Source: Leeuwenhoekiella polynyae (GTDB lineage: Bacteria > Bacteroidota > Bacteroidia > Flavobacteriales > Flavobacteriaceae). Taken from it: 64,000 bases of DNA. The position numbers and the translations under genes are program-made. The stretch lies in assembly GCF_004104075.1 (NCBI RefSeq), contig NZ_QOVK01000012.1, forward strand, positions 50,493-114,492. Direction: 5' to 3'. Numbering within the stretch: the first letter of the stretch is position 1; every line of letters starts with the position of its first letter. The notes under the pieces are model-generated. The model saw only the letters and a program-made list of their open reading frames with translations. It did not search any database and was not told where the DNA came from. Shown here one piece after another: positions 28,429 through 37,879 of this stretch.

Positions 28429-29782
28429 CTTCTAATCGTTTTTGTTCTAATGCTTCTGTCAGGCGTTTTGGAATAACAGGTTCTATTAAAGTTTTACGCG
28501 GTTTGATTTTCAGAAATGGAAAAATCTCAAGCTCATTTTTCATTTGATCTTCGGTGTTCTGAAATACATTGCTGCCTATCACAGTCTTTTCTCCAGAATC
28601 AAAAGCCTCCTGTTCTTTAACAGCAGATTCTTTAATTTTCTTCTGAATTTTCCCGTCTATAAGTTGCGTTATAAAACCACCGCCTGCTTCAATCTCTTTA
28701 AAAAGGCTGATTGCTTTCTCTGAGAATTGCTGCGTTAATTCTTCAATATAATATGTTCCATCTGCAGGATTAGCCACTTGATCAAAATAGCTCTCGTGCT
28801 TTAAAATAAGCAATTGGTTCCGGGCAATTCGTTGACCAAATTCATTGGTTTTATGATAAATCGCATCATAAGCCAGATTACAAAAACTATCAACCCCACC
28901 CAGTATGGCACTCATAGCTTCTGTTGTGGTGCGTAAAAGGTTTGTATTGTAATCGTAAAGGGTTTTATTCCGCAAAGCGGAAACAGCAAGAATGTGGCAA
29001 TTTTGTGGCAAATTATATGCCTCTGCAAGCGTTGCAAAAACCAACCGAAGTGCTCTTAATTTTGCAATTTCAAAGAAATAATTAGAACCTGTAGCAATCT
29101 TAAACGTGATGGTCTGGGTTTTTAAAGCATCTCCATACTGGTTGAAATATTCATTGACGTGTGCCAATGCATAAGCCAATTGCTGAACCGTGTTTGCGCC
29201 AGCATTGTGATAGCCTGTTAAATCAACACCTATAACGTTATCGTTTTCAGCGTTTAAAAAAACCTTTTCCAAACTTTGAAAATCACTTTTCTGGTTAGAA
29301 AACCAGTTTCCTGACAATGCCAGATTGCCTACAATATCTATGTTTAAAAAAGCTACGTGATTTTTAGCTTTCAGTTTTAGGCTCAATTCGGTCAAGAAAT
29401 CAGCATCCAAAAAACTAAAATTGAAATAGATTGTCAACTCTTGCTGTGGTAGATTATTAACCAATTCATCTACATTGAATTTCTTATCTGCTTTAAAAAG
29501 CAGCGATTCTGCACCTTTAGAAAGCGCAAGACAAGCCGTTTCTGCAGAAACCTTAGGGTCTAAAATAAAAATCTCTTCAACAATATTCCAGTTTTTGGGT
29601 TGACCGGGAATGGTAAGTGGAGTAGTGTCTTCGCTGTGGTAAAAGGGTTTTATATGTATTCCTTCAGGAGCATTCCAGACCAGTGTTTTATTATAGTCCA
29701 GGCCCTCAAGATCGTATTGTATCTTTTGCTTAAAAGCTTTAGCCGAAACCGGTTGAAATTCAGAAAATAAATGTTTACCCAT
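28421..29782 (-). CDS. mutA: methylmalonyl-CoA mutase small subunit, short form
   Basis: A 453-residue non-catalytic partner of the large subunit. It contains the mutase TIM-barrel segment ([34 protein letters not shown]) but ends without the B12-binding domain (no DxHxxG), which is why it is ~150-180 residues shorter than the ~600-640-residue small subunits of Actinobacteria. It overlaps ftsB/divIC-like by 8 bases on one side and the large subunit by 8 on the other, so udk-divIC-mutA-scpA looks like one operon. Confidence 0.92.
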   Translation of the reverse strand: MGKHLFSEFQPVSAKAFKQKIQYDLEGLDYNKTLVWNAPEGIHIKPFYHSEDTTPLTIPGQPKNWNIVEEIFILDPKVSAETACLALSKGAESLLFKADKKFNVDELVNNLPQQELTIYFNFSFLDADFLTELSLKLKAKNHVAFLNIDIVGNLALSGNWFSNQKSDFQSLEKVFLNAENDNVIGVDLTGYHNAGANTVQQLAYALAHVNEYFNQYGDALKTQTITFKIATGSNYFFEIAKLRALRLVFATLAEAYNLPQNCHILAVSALRNKTLYDYNTNLLRTTTEAMSAILGGVDSFCNLAYDAIYHKTNEFGQRIARNQLLILKHESYFDQVANPADGTYYIEELTQQFSEKAISLFKEIEAGGGFITQLIDGKIQKKIKESAVKEQEAFDSGEKTVIGSNVFQNTEDQMKNELEIFPFLKIKPRKTLIEPVIPKRLTEALEQKRLEDE

Positions 29783-30107
29783 CTTTATCTGTTTTTAAGC
29801 TGTCTTCAAATTCAATGATAAAAATTTCTTCGTTTTCTTTTTTCATCAAATATTCTTCCCGCGCAAAACGCTCCAATTCTTCAGAATCTTTAAGCTTATT
29901 GATCTGATTTCGATCAGATTTAATTTCTTGTTTAAAATATGCACGGTTTCCTTCTAACTTCTCGATCTCATCGTTAAGTTCTTTGTGAATAAACCACGAG
30001 TTGGTATCAAAAAACACCATCCAAACCGTGAAAATTACCAAAATAAGCACGTATTTATTTCCCAAAATACGGAACCATTTTTTTTGACGGAGTTTTTTTA
30101 AAGACAC
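29775..30107 (-). CDS. septum formation initiator family (FtsB/DivIC-like)
   Basis: A 110-residue bitopic membrane protein of the divisome. A short basic cytoplasmic N-terminus (LKKLRQKKW), one helix (~18-36), and a periplasmic coiled coil (~40-85, IHKELNDEIEKLEGN) ending with EELERFAREEYLMKKENEEIF, the usual FtsB/DivIC closing motif. It would bridge FtsL and FtsQ. It starts 16 bases after udk and overlaps mutA. Confidence 0.9.
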   Translation of the reverse strand: MSLKKLRQKKWFRILGNKYVLILVIFTVWMVFFDTNSWFIHKELNDEIEKLEGNRAYFKQEIKSDRNQINKLKDSEELERFAREEYLMKKENEEIFIIEFEDSLKTDKDG

Positions 30108-30123
30108 AAGAAAGGTGTTAAGG

Positions 30124-30732
30124 TTAAACCAAACGTTGATTTATAATACTACGAACGATATCTATGGCTACGTTGTTGTATCGGTTATAAGGTATGATAA
30201 TATCTGCATATTCTTTAGTGGGCTCTATAAATTGTTGATGCATGGGTTTTAAGGTAGTTTGATAACGCGTTAAAACTTCTTCCAGATCACGGCCGCGCTC
30301 GGCAATATCACGCTTTAATCTTCGTATAAGTCGCTCATCAGAATCTGCATGAACAAATATTTTAATATCAAACAATTCACGTATTTCAGGATGGGTCAGG
30401 ATCAAAATTCCTTCTACGATGACCACCTTTCGCGGATGCGTAATCACCTTGTCACTGGTACGGTTGTGCTTTACAAAAGAATATACGGGCTGTTCAATAG
30501 TTTCCCCGTTTTTTAATTGCTCAAGATGCTTACACAACAATTCAAAATCAATAGATTTTGGATGGTCAAAGTTGATTTTAACCCGCTCATCATAACTGAG
30601 GTGTGAGGTGTCCCGATAGTAAGAATCCTGTGAGATAACAGTAACTTCACCTTCCGGTAATTCTTGCACAATTTGATTAACAACAGTTGTTTTACCGCTA
30701 CCAGTACCCCCAGCAATTCCTATAATTAACAT
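30124..30732 (-). CDS. udk: uridine kinase
   Basis: A 202-residue pyrimidine-salvage enzyme phosphorylating uridine and cytidine. P-loop GGTGSGKTT near residue 7, ISQDSYYRD, NFDHPKSIDFELL (base recognition) and RLIRRLKRDIAERGRDLE (lid). The frame can be extended six codons to a TTG at 30750, but the ATG at 30732 places the P-loop at the usual distance. First gene of the operon into the mutase. Confidence 0.94.
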   Translation of the reverse strand: MLIIGIAGGTGSGKTTVVNQIVQELPEGEVTVISQDSYYRDTSHLSYDERVKINFDHPKSIDFELLCKHLEQLKNGETIEQPVYSFVKHNRTSDKVITHPRKVVIVEGILILTHPEIRELFDIKIFVHADSDERLIRRLKRDIAERGRDLEEVLTRYQTTLKPMHQQFIEPTKEYADIIIPYNRYNNVAIDIVRSIINQRLV

Positions 30733-30906
30733 ACACTCACTTTTCGGCAAAAATAGGAAACTTACGCGATAATCGCGCTTAAAAGCTTTGAGCCTTATTC
30801 TGGAATTAGAAGTATTTCAAGATGAAGATTTATACGCTTAATTCAGAGTTATTTAATCTTCTTGAGTAAAATCTTTATACAACTATAGAAAAGTTAAAGA
30901 ATTTTG

Positions 30907-31320
30907 CTAGTGCGGAAGTTTATGTTTGAGCAATCCATAAACGAAAGTGCCCAGCAATGCACCGAAAATCACTACAAATATCGAAACATAACCAGCACCG
31001 GCAAGTACATACATAGGACCTGGACAGACACCTGCCAATGCCCATCCCAAGCCAAATAATACACCACCAATAGCATAGCGAGCAATGCTTTTATTTTTTG
31101 ATTTTAATTGCATCTCCTGCCCGCCAATAGCTTTGATGTTGAATCGTTTTATGAGCTGTACACCAAGAATACCTAAAATCAGCGCAGTGCCAATAATGCC
31201 ATACATATGAAAAGCTCCAAACTCAAACATTTCAAAAATGCGAAACCACGAAGCTGCTTCAGATTTATACATTAGGATACCAAAAAAAGTACCTATAACT
31301 AAATATACAAGGGTTTTCAT
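30907..31320 (-). CDS. DUF6691/YeeE-YedE family sulfur transport protein (second half)
   Basis: A 137-residue membrane protein with about four helices. Motif GLGWALAGVCPGPMYVLAG has the conserved Cys of the YeeE/YedE (TsuA) fold. Together with the 185-residue neighbour it makes a split version of the sulfur-compound transporter. Its ATG overlaps the upstream stop by one base (31320), so the two are translationally coupled. Confidence 0.88.
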   Translation of the reverse strand: MKTLVYLVIGTFFGILMYKSEAASWFRIFEMFEFGAFHMYGIIGTALILGILGVQLIKRFNIKAIGGQEMQLKSKNKSIARYAIGGVLFGLGWALAGVCPGPMYVLAGAGYVSIFVVIFGALLGTFVYGLLKHKLPH

Positions 31321-31877
31321 TACGTGAAAATTAAGGGAAAAATAAAGTGAACCATTAACAGACCTCCTGCAAAAAAGCCAATTACTGCAATAAGAGAAGG
31401 TAACTGAAGGTTGCTCAAACCTGATATAGCGTGACCTGAAGTACAGCCACCCGCATAGCGTGCTCCAAAACCTACAAGAAATCCACCTATTAAAAGAATA
31501 GCTATGTTCTTAGGGCTGGATAATGCTTCTAAACTAAAAAGTTCCGTAGGTAGATAAGCTTCTCCGGCGCTTTTGATACCGTATACATTCAATTTGGTAA
31601 TGACATCAGGAGCGACTTCAACGGTGTTGTTTGAGAGGTATTGAGAGGCAATAAAACCACCTATTATTGCACCTAGCATCACGGTGAGATTCCAGCGTTC
31701 TTTTTTCCAATTGAATTTAAAAAAGTCTGCGGCTTTATCTGCACCAGAAGCAGAACACAGCGTTCTCAAGTTAGAAGACATTCCGAATTGCTTACCTGCA
31801 TACAGCAAGATAAACATGGTGAATGAAATTAATGGGCCTGCGATATACCAAGGCCAGGGATCGTAAATCCAATTCAT
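31320..31877 (-). CDS. YeeE/YedE family sulfur transport protein (first half)
   Basis: A 185-residue membrane protein with about five helices. Cys 41 (NLRTLCSASG) and GARYAGGCTSGHAISG match the Cys-lined pore motifs of thiosulfate transporter TsuA. Inferred cargo is thiosulfate or a related sulfur species. It is preceded by a GTAAC-N4-GTTAC operator at 31952, the perfect member of a set of three also found before the MBL-rhodanese and SulP genes, which supports a sulfur role. Confidence 0.9.
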   Translation of the reverse strand: MNWIYDPWPWYIAGPLISFTMFILLYAGKQFGMSSNLRTLCSASGADKAADFFKFNWKKERWNLTVMLGAIIGGFIASQYLSNNTVEVAPDVITKLNVYGIKSAGEAYLPTELFSLEALSSPKNIAILLIGGFLVGFGARYAGGCTSGHAISGLSNLQLPSLIAVIGFFAGGLLMVHFIFPLIFT

Positions 31878-31921
31878 AGCTAGATTTGAGGGGTTTTTAT
31901 AGTTATTTTTTTAGGGCCGTA

Positions 31922-31966
31922 CAAAGAACCACAAACTTCTAATAAGTCTACGTAACACGTGTTACA
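31922..31966 (-). promoter_or_regulatory. sulfur-regulon promoter 1 (YeeE/YedE genes)
   Basis: Perfect palindrome GTAACACGTGTTAC (31952-31965). Read on the minus strand it is followed 22 bases later by GTTCTTTG (31929-31922), whose TTTG is at exactly the same distance as in the other two sulfur promoters (30 bp start-to-start on the + strand); the TA of TANNTTTG is degenerate here. Confidence 0.7.
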
Positions 31967-32161
31967 TACTTAAAAATAAATAAGCTTGATGCATAACTAG
32001 AATTTAGGGTTCTCATTATTTTTAAAACATCAGTAATATGAATCTTTATTTTTTTAGGGCCTTTTATACTTATTCTAAAAACCTCTTCCAGAAGCCATAT
32101 ACATACCAAGGTTAGAAAAGTTTGTTATTTCATTTCAAGCTTTTTTGTAGCACAACCCCAT

Positions 32162-32527
32162 TTAGAAAAACCCATTCTTATTGGGAGAATCTTTTTCAAT
32201 GATTTGTGCCAGATCCCATAATTCAACAATTTTTGAATTCTGAAATCTAAAAATATGCACTACGGCTATTTGCATAGATTCTTTAGTAACCAAGGAATGT
32301 GTAATCACCTTATCAGCATCACTAAAACAGGATTTAATCTCTATGGCAACATTTGGGTTTGTATTGTGATCTTCTTGCATAGCATTCAATAAAGCTTCCC
32401 GAGATCCTTCAAAATACTGATTGTGATGTATAAAGTTTGTTGCAATGTATTTTTCAAACCCTTCTGCAACACGCCCTAAACCTGCGGTTTTTAAAAAGGA
32501 TTCTGCTCTTTCTTTATTGTGTTTCAT
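32162..32527 (-). CDS. SnoaL-like / NTF2-fold protein
   Basis: A 121-residue small cone-shaped-fold protein. FIHHNQYFEGSREALLNAM and the end VHIFRFQNSKIVELWDLAQ are typical of SnoaL-like polyketide-cyclase relatives, whose members include small-molecule isomerases and many proteins of unknown function. No substrate can be named. Alone between the sulfur transporter promoter region and cydB. Confidence 0.8.
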   Translation of the reverse strand: MKHNKERAESFLKTAGLGRVAEGFEKYIATNFIHHNQYFEGSREALLNAMQEDHNTNPNVAIEIKSCFSDADKVITHSLVTKESMQIAVVHIFRFQNSKIVELWDLAQIIEKDSPNKNGFF

Positions 32528-32562
32528 TGCAGACTGTTTTAATTTATTGCAGGTGATCTGTA

Positions 32563-33600
32563 TTAATAACTATGATCATCTAGCTTGACCTTTCCTCTAA
32601 AAGTTCGATATACAAAAAAGGTGTAGCCTAATACAAGTGGTCCTCCAATGGCGACGAACAGGAGCATAATTCCCAGTGAACGTTGTGAGGAAGCCGCTTC
32701 ATAGACATCTAAACTGTATTTAGGATCTACAGTTGAGAATAACAGATTAGGATATAATTCAATTGCAACAAGAACCAAAAGCAAACTGATGGTCAACGAT
32801 GAAAAGAAAAATGCCAGTTTGTATTTTTTTTTATTTGCCAGCCTAGGGACGTTTGCTATGGCCATAAAAGTTAATACAGGTATTATAAAAAGCAATGGAT
32901 TACTTTTAAAATCATCAGATAAATGCGGAATATAAAGCAGCGTGTAGAGTGTTGTAATCGCAAAACTTACCATAAAAAAGATCATTCCCTTTTTGAGTAA
33001 AAAAGTGAGTTTAGCAAAAAGACGTCCTTCGGTTTTAAGTAGAAGGTAAATAGCACCATGAGACATAAATAAAGCCAGTGTAGTGATACCGGTCATTATT
33101 GCATAAGGATTTAAAAATTCAAAAAAACCGGCACCCTCATACTCAAAGTTTTCTCCAATAGCTATTCCTTGCAATACATTCCCCAGAACTACACCAAGTA
33201 AAAAAGCTAACATTATACTTGAAATACTGTAACAAATATCCCAAAGTTTACGCCACCATAGCATTTCTTCTTTTCCACGGAACTCAATAGCAATCGCTCT
33301 AAAAATGATAAAGATCAAAAAGAGCATAAACGGAATGTACATCGAAGAAAATAAGGTAGCATACATAATTGGGAAGCCGGCAAAAAGCGCTCCGCCACCA
33401 ATAACCAACCATACTTCGTTGCCATCCCAAACAGGTCCTACGGCGTTCAGCGCAATACGTCTGCTGAGTTCTTTTCTGAAGAAGAGATGCCATGCTCCTG
33501 CTCCAAAGTCAAAACCATCTAAAATAGCATAGCCCGAAAACAAGCCTCCTATTACTAAAAACCACCAAGTGGGATAATCTATACCTAAAATTGTTTCCAT
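32563..33600 (-). CDS. cydB: cytochrome bd ubiquinol oxidase subunit II
   Basis: A 345-residue membrane subunit (about eight to nine helices) of the high-affinity terminal oxidase, which reduces oxygen with quinol. N-terminal AILDGFDFGAGAWH and the segment GPVWDGNEVWLVIGGGALFAGFP are family hallmarks. It follows cydA after 10 bases. No cydX or cydCD gene is seen in the window. Confidence 0.94.
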   Translation of the reverse strand: METILGIDYPTWWFLVIGGLFSGYAILDGFDFGAGAWHLFFRKELSRRIALNAVGPVWDGNEVWLVIGGGALFAGFPIMYATLFSSMYIPFMLFLIFIIFRAIAIEFRGKEEMLWWRKLWDICYSISSIMLAFLLGVVLGNVLQGIAIGENFEYEGAGFFEFLNPYAIMTGITTLALFMSHGAIYLLLKTEGRLFAKLTFLLKKGMIFFMVSFAITTLYTLLYIPHLSDDFKSNPLLFIIPVLTFMAIANVPRLANKKKYKLAFFFSSLTISLLLVLVAIELYPNLLFSTVDPKYSLDVYEAASSQRSLGIMLLFVAIGGPLVLGYTFFVYRTFRGKVKLDDHSY

Positions 33601-33610
33601 AATATCTGTA

Positions 33611-34999
33611 TTAGCCGGTAACTACTTCTGAAATTTCTTTGGTTAATGGACGGTCATCGTCTCCGTCATCATCTGCAGCTTCCTCATACGGTCCGTGCTT
33701 TATTTTCTTATTTAAGAGGTAAACAAAAAGCACGAAAAGTAAGGTATACACAGCCATAAATAATATCAGTGAAAACAGAATCTGATTTGCAGACACCGCT
33801 TGAGAGAATGCCTCGTCTGTGCGTAAGAGTCCGTATACCACCCATGGTTGTCTGCCCATTTCGGCAGCAAACCAACCGACCTGATTGGCTATTTGTGGTA
33901 ATAATGCGGTAAAAACAAATACCCAAAGCAACCATTTTTTATCGAATAATTTTTTCTTTAAAAGTAAATAGGAGCCGAGTAAGGTTAAAGCTATAAGAAA
34001 CATACCTATCGCAATCATAATATGATAAAACTGAAAGACCGCATTGAGCTGCGAAGGCCGTTCATCTTCAGGGAAAGCATTTAAACCCGTAACCGGAGTG
34101 TCAAAATCCTGATCTAACATAAATGAAAGCCCACCGGGAATTGCGAGACCGGTGACTTCTTGTTTTTCTTTATCTACCCAGCCAAAAAGATATAGATCTG
34201 CAGGGGCCTTTTTTTCAAAATGACCTTCTAATGCAGCAAGTTTTGCAGGTTGATTTTTAGCAACGCCATCTGCAGAAGCATGACCGGCAACAAGTTGAGC
34301 CAATGAAGCAACCGTCGCAACAACAAGCGTAATTTTAAAAGCCTTTTTAGAAATCGCTACAAAACGACCTTTTAAAATATAATAAGCGTGAACGCTAAGA
34401 ATTAAGAACGTACCCGCTAGAAATGCTCCCAGCCAAACGTGAGCAATACGTTCTACACTAGAAGGGTTGAAAACCATCGCCCAAAAGTCTGTAATTTCTG
34501 CTCTTGCCATTAACCCTTCGCCAACGATGTGATACCCAGCCGGAGTCTGTTGCCAACTGTTAGCAACCACAATCCATATTGCAGAGAACATAGACCCCAG
34601 AAAAACACCAATTGTTGAAACCAGATGTACCCAGGGTTTTACACGATTCCAACCAAATAATAAGACTCCTAAAAATCCACTTTCTAAAGCGAATGCAAAT
34701 ATACCTTCAGCGGCGAGTGCGCTTCCAAAAACATCTCCTACATACCGTGAATAGGTTGCCCAGTTGGTGCCAAATTCAAATTCCATAACAATACCGGTAA
34801 CCACACCAATACCAAAAGTAAGCGCGAATATTTTAGTCCAGAATTTAGCAAGAATGTGGTAATCTTCTTTTTTAGTCTTTATATAGAGACTTTCAAAAAC
34901 AACCATCAGAAGGCCAATCCCAATGCTTAAAGGAGGGTAGATATAATGAAAGGCAATGGTAAAGGCAAACTGTATTCGGGCAAGTAGTTCTACATCCAT
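33611..34999 (-). CDS. cydA: cytochrome bd ubiquinol oxidase subunit I
   Basis: A 462-residue haem-bearing subunit. The N-terminus has the axial-ligand His in FHYIYPPLSIG. EFGTNWATYSRYVGD and the quinol-site signature MGRQPWVVYGLLRT are present. It is shorter than E. coli CydA (~520), consistent with a short Q-loop. It heads the cydAB operon; the long upstream region (35000-35577) shows no copy of the sulfur operator. Confidence 0.95.
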   Translation of the reverse strand: MDVELLARIQFAFTIAFHYIYPPLSIGIGLLMVVFESLYIKTKKEDYHILAKFWTKIFALTFGIGVVTGIVMEFEFGTNWATYSRYVGDVFGSALAAEGIFAFALESGFLGVLLFGWNRVKPWVHLVSTIGVFLGSMFSAIWIVVANSWQQTPAGYHIVGEGLMARAEITDFWAMVFNPSSVERIAHVWLGAFLAGTFLILSVHAYYILKGRFVAISKKAFKITLVVATVASLAQLVAGHASADGVAKNQPAKLAALEGHFEKKAPADLYLFGWVDKEKQEVTGLAIPGGLSFMLDQDFDTPVTGLNAFPEDERPSQLNAVFQFYHIMIAIGMFLIALTLLGSYLLLKKKLFDKKWLLWVFVFTALLPQIANQVGWFAAEMGRQPWVVYGLLRTDEAFSQAVSANQILFSLILFMAVYTLLFVLFVYLLNKKIKHGPYEEAADDDGDDDRPLTKEISEVVTG

Positions 35000-35577
35000 T
35001 TTGTACGGGATTTATAACTATAAAATTACGACCCAAATCGCTGTTAATCCCTTTATTCAAAAGGAAAGTTTGTTAAATGTCTTTCATTTTAAAATGAAAA
35101 TAAAAGGAAGCTATGTGTGCTTTTTAAGATTCTTGAATGGTTTAGGAATTTTGTAAAGAATACGTTGTTGTTAATAGATTCTTTTATAGTTAAGTAAAAT
35201 ACTAATCGATCTGTTTAATAGATTAATATGTTGCTGAAATGCTGATAAGAGATAGCTTTAAGCTATCATGAAACCGTTTAGGATTTAAGATTGAAAGTTG
35301 ATCTGCATCTCAAAATCTGCCCTTTTTGTAACAGAATTTTTAATTATTACAAGTTTCAAGTAAAAAAAAGTGGGCGTTTGGTAATCTAAGGACTCTGTAT
35401 TAGCATTTATCTATTTAAAAATCAGTTTTTAAAGAATACAATAATAATTTATAATTCGTTAGATTTTTTATTTGTAAGCGCTTCATTTATTCGATATTAG
35501 TTGAAATATTAATTTAATTATTCTCGATCTCAATACCTAATGAAGCAGTCGCTACTGGGTGTTTTTAACTTTGATCT
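35000..35577. other. intergenic region of 578 bases
   Basis: AT-rich divergent region between cydA (-) and the transglutaminase gene (+); it must hold both promoters, but none is clear. It contains a perfect 17-base palindrome GATAGCTTTAAGCTATC (35251-35267). No credible gene of more than ~20 codons and no tRNA were found. Confidence 0.5.
35251..35267. repeat. perfect inverted repeat, possible operator
   Basis: GATAGCTT-T-AAGCTATC with flanking TGATA/ATCATG extending partial symmetry. No T-run follows, so it is not a terminator; it lies 252 bases upstream of cydA and 311 before the transglutaminase gene. Confidence 0.35.
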
Positions 35578-36360
35578 ATGCGTCTAAAAATAAGTTGTAA
35601 TTTAAAATTTGAGATTTCAACACCCACTCCGTTTATTCTCATGTTAAGACCACGTAGCGGAAGTCAACAGTGGGTTGAACAACAGGAATATGAGATTAAA
35701 CCAGGTACACCTGTTTTTGAGTTTACAGACGATTATGGTAATCTTTGTCAACGTCTAATTGCACAATGCGGTCTGTTCGCTATCAGCACATCTTCAGTGG
35801 TAGTAACATCAGATTACAGCGATGAGGCTTATGGAGCAGAGTTTGTAGAAATTCAGAATTTACCTGATTCTGTTTTGAGCTATTTATTACCCAGCAGGTA
35901 CTGTGAATCTGATTGCTTTAACGAACTTGCCGTGCATATCACACAGGGTCAATTATTGGGATATAACCAAGTCGCTGCGATTACAAACTGGTTGCGTTCT
36001 ACTATAAGCTATATACCCGGCAGCAATAACGAACCTTTATCTGCAATACAGGTAAATAATAACGGATATGGGGTATGTAGAGATCTTGCTCATTTAGGAA
36101 TAGCGTTATGCCGAAGTTTGAGTATTCCGGCACGTATTGTAGTAGGTTATTTACACAACTTGCAGCCTATGGATATGCACGCCTGGTTTGAAGCATATAT
36201 AGGCAACCGCTGGTATACGTTTGATGCAACGCAGTTGGGATCGCCTGGTGGTTATGTAATTCTTGGGCTAGGGAAAGATGCTGCTGATGTTGCTGTTTTT
36301 AATCAATTTGGTCCTTCTGTTTTTCCTATTGAACAGCAGGTGCGAGTTGAACAAATTTGA
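35578..36360 (+). CDS. transglutaminase-like cysteine protease family protein
   Basis: A 260-residue protein with a beta-rich N-terminal domain (~1-100, bacterial transglutaminase N type) and a transglutaminase core. The triad is visible: Cys 167 (GYGVCRDLAH), His 201 (MDMHAWFEA) and Asp 216 (YTFDATQ). It probably hydrolyses or ligates peptide bonds in the cytosol; there is no signal peptide. Single gene. Confidence 0.88.
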   Translation: MRLKISCNLKFEISTPTPFILMLRPRSGSQQWVEQQEYEIKPGTPVFEFTDDYGNLCQRLIAQCGLFAISTSSVVVTSDYSDEAYGAEFVEIQNLPDSVLSYLLPSRYCESDCFNELAVHITQGQLLGYNQVAAITNWLRSTISYIPGSNNEPLSAIQVNNNGYGVCRDLAHLGIALCRSLSIPARIVVGYLHNLQPMDMHAWFEAYIGNRWYTFDATQLGSPGGYVILGLGKDAADVAVFNQFGPSVFPIEQQVRVEQI

Positions 36361-36421
36361 TTAGTACAGGTTTACAAATTCTAAGAATGATGTATTTTCA
36401 AATTCCCGTAACAACTAAAAA

Positions 36422-36450
36422 AGGAAGTAGGATTTTTTAAGCTACTTCCT
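36422..36450 (-). terminator. terminator of the MBL-rhodanese gene
   Basis: AGGAAGTAG (36422-36430) pairs with CTACTTCCT (36442-36450). The left A-run (36417-36422) supplies the U-run in the minus direction, just after the stop codon at 36462. Confidence 0.75.
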
Positions 36451-36461
36451 GTTTCTTAGGT

Positions 36462-37799
36462 TTATTTAAATTCGTTAACCGCTTCGCCTAAATCGTAAAC
36501 GGGAGTTTTTAAGGCATCTGCGAGTATGCTGCTCCCCGCGGCACTGCGATAGCCTCCTGCACAATGTACCACAATAGGTTTTTCGGTTGGGATTTCGCCT
36601 GTACGTTCCCGCAATTCGTGAAGAGGAATTGTCCATGCGTGATCAAAAAATTTCCCGCTTTCGGTCTCACTGGTATTTCTTATATCTACTACCGTAAAAG
36701 CTTTTGGATCTTGTTTAAAAGCTTTAAGATCGATGAGTTCTTGGGTTAAACCAAAATTCGATTCAAGAGTTATTACTCGCTTTACCTGATTCTCATAGCC
36801 TATTTTAGCAATACGATCGAGCACTTCGTGTGCGTGTGCCGCATTGGATACAACTACACTAAATTCCTCTTCAGGCTTTACAATAGCCCCCAGCCAGGTT
36901 TCAAACTTGTGCTCTGGTTTTAGTGCCATAATATTAAAGCTGTTGCGTTTGTGACCCTTTTTGAAGTCTGCTTCGCTGCGTGTATCAATAACCAATGCAT
37001 CGCCATTTAATTCGCTTTCAAAAAGTGAAAAGGGAATATCGGCAACTGCATTTCTCAGGGTAGCAGCCCCGGTTTTATTGAGATCTACATTGTAGCCAAA
37101 GTAATGCGGGATAAAAGGCTGCGAATCGAGTAAATGATTGCTAAACGACTCTTCTTCGTCCATTTTAAAAGCCCAGTTGGTCTCACGTTGTTCGCCAAGT
37201 GTACTCCGGGTCTGATCTGCGCTCATGCCTTTTCCGCAAAGTGAGCCTGCACCGTGTGCGGGGTATACGAATGCGCTATCGGGCTGATCGTTAAATTTTG
37301 TCGTCATGGTATCAAACATAGACTTTGCCAGATCATGGCGTTTGGCTTTTTGGTTACCGGCTTTTTCTCGCAAGTCAGGTCGTCCCACATCGCCAATAAA
37401 TAAGGTGTCACCTGTAAATAAAGCAGTTTTATCTTTGGCTTTGGCTACAATCGTAATACTGTCTGGGCTATGACCGGGAGTATTGAGTGCACTAAAATTT
37501 ACATTTCCCATTTTAAAATGATCGCCTTCATCAAAATGCTGATGTGTATAACCGGCCCCTAATTTTTCGCTATTGTATATAACAGCACCGGTTTCTTTAT
37601 GTATTTGCAAGTGACTGCTGATAAAGTCAGCGTGTGGATGTGTTTCAAAAACCGCTACGATTTTAGCATTGTGTTCTTCTGCAAAAGCATAATAAGCAGC
37701 AGGATCACGCTCCGGATCTACAAGTGCTACGAGTCCTTCGCTTAAAATCGCGTATGAAAAGTGAGAAAGGGGTTTGTATTCAAATTGTTTAATGACCAT
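36462..37799 (-). CDS. persulfide dioxygenase-like MBL fold protein with two rhodanese domains
   Basis: A 445-residue fusion. The ETHE1-like metallo-beta-lactamase domain (~1-230) has THPHADFISSH (His54, His56, Asp58, His63), TPGHSPDS and FTGDTLFIGDVGRPDL. Two rhodanese modules follow. The first (~255-340) has lost its Cys (SNAAHAHE in place of the active loop). The second keeps Cys413 (VVHCAGGYRSA). Family role: oxidation of glutathione or other persulfide to sulfite, with sulfur transfer by the rhodanese. A GTAAC-N4-GATAC operator and a perfect TANNTTTG box lie upstream. Confidence 0.92.
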   Translation of the reverse strand: MVIKQFEYKPLSHFSYAILSEGLVALVDPERDPAAYYAFAEEHNAKIVAVFETHPHADFISSHLQIHKETGAVIYNSEKLGAGYTHQHFDEGDHFKMGNVNFSALNTPGHSPDSITIVAKAKDKTALFTGDTLFIGDVGRPDLREKAGNQKAKRHDLAKSMFDTMTTKFNDQPDSAFVYPAHGAGSLCGKGMSADQTRSTLGEQRETNWAFKMDEEESFSNHLLDSQPFIPHYFGYNVDLNKTGAATLRNAVADIPFSLFESELNGDALVIDTRSEADFKKGHKRNSFNIMALKPEHKFETWLGAIVKPEEEFSVVVSNAAHAHEVLDRIAKIGYENQVKRVITLESNFGLTQELIDLKAFKQDPKAFTVVDIRNTSETESGKFFDHAWTIPLHELRERTGEIPTEKPIVVHCAGGYRSAAGSSILADALKTPVYDLGEAVNEFK

Positions 37800-37818
37800 A
37801 ATTCAGCAAATTTTGATA

Positions 37819-37863
37819 CAAAGGTATATATGCTTGTAGCTTTAGGCTGTAACATTTGATACA
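37819..37863 (-). promoter_or_regulatory. sulfur-regulon promoter 2 (MBL-rhodanese gene)
   Basis: On the minus strand GTATC-AAAT-GTTAC (37862-37849) stands 22 bases before TACCTTTG (37826-37819), a perfect TANNTTTG box. The predicted transcription start lies ~13 bases before the ATG at 37799, and the operator centre is near -43. Confidence 0.75.
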
Positions 37864-37879
37864 GAATATAAACTATGAA

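Noticed and set aside
30513..30716. 67-residue frame within udk
   Set aside because: Alternative frame of a strongly recognised gene.
31952..31965. GTAACACGTGTTAC as a parS site
   Set aside because: It shares only the CACGTG centre with canonical parS, lies 11 kb from parAB, and two relatives of the site lie before other sulfur genes at the same promoter spacing.
35540..35587. 15-codon upstream frame overlapping the transglutaminase ATG
   Set aside because: Too short and with no ribosome-site or attenuator evidence; likely chance.
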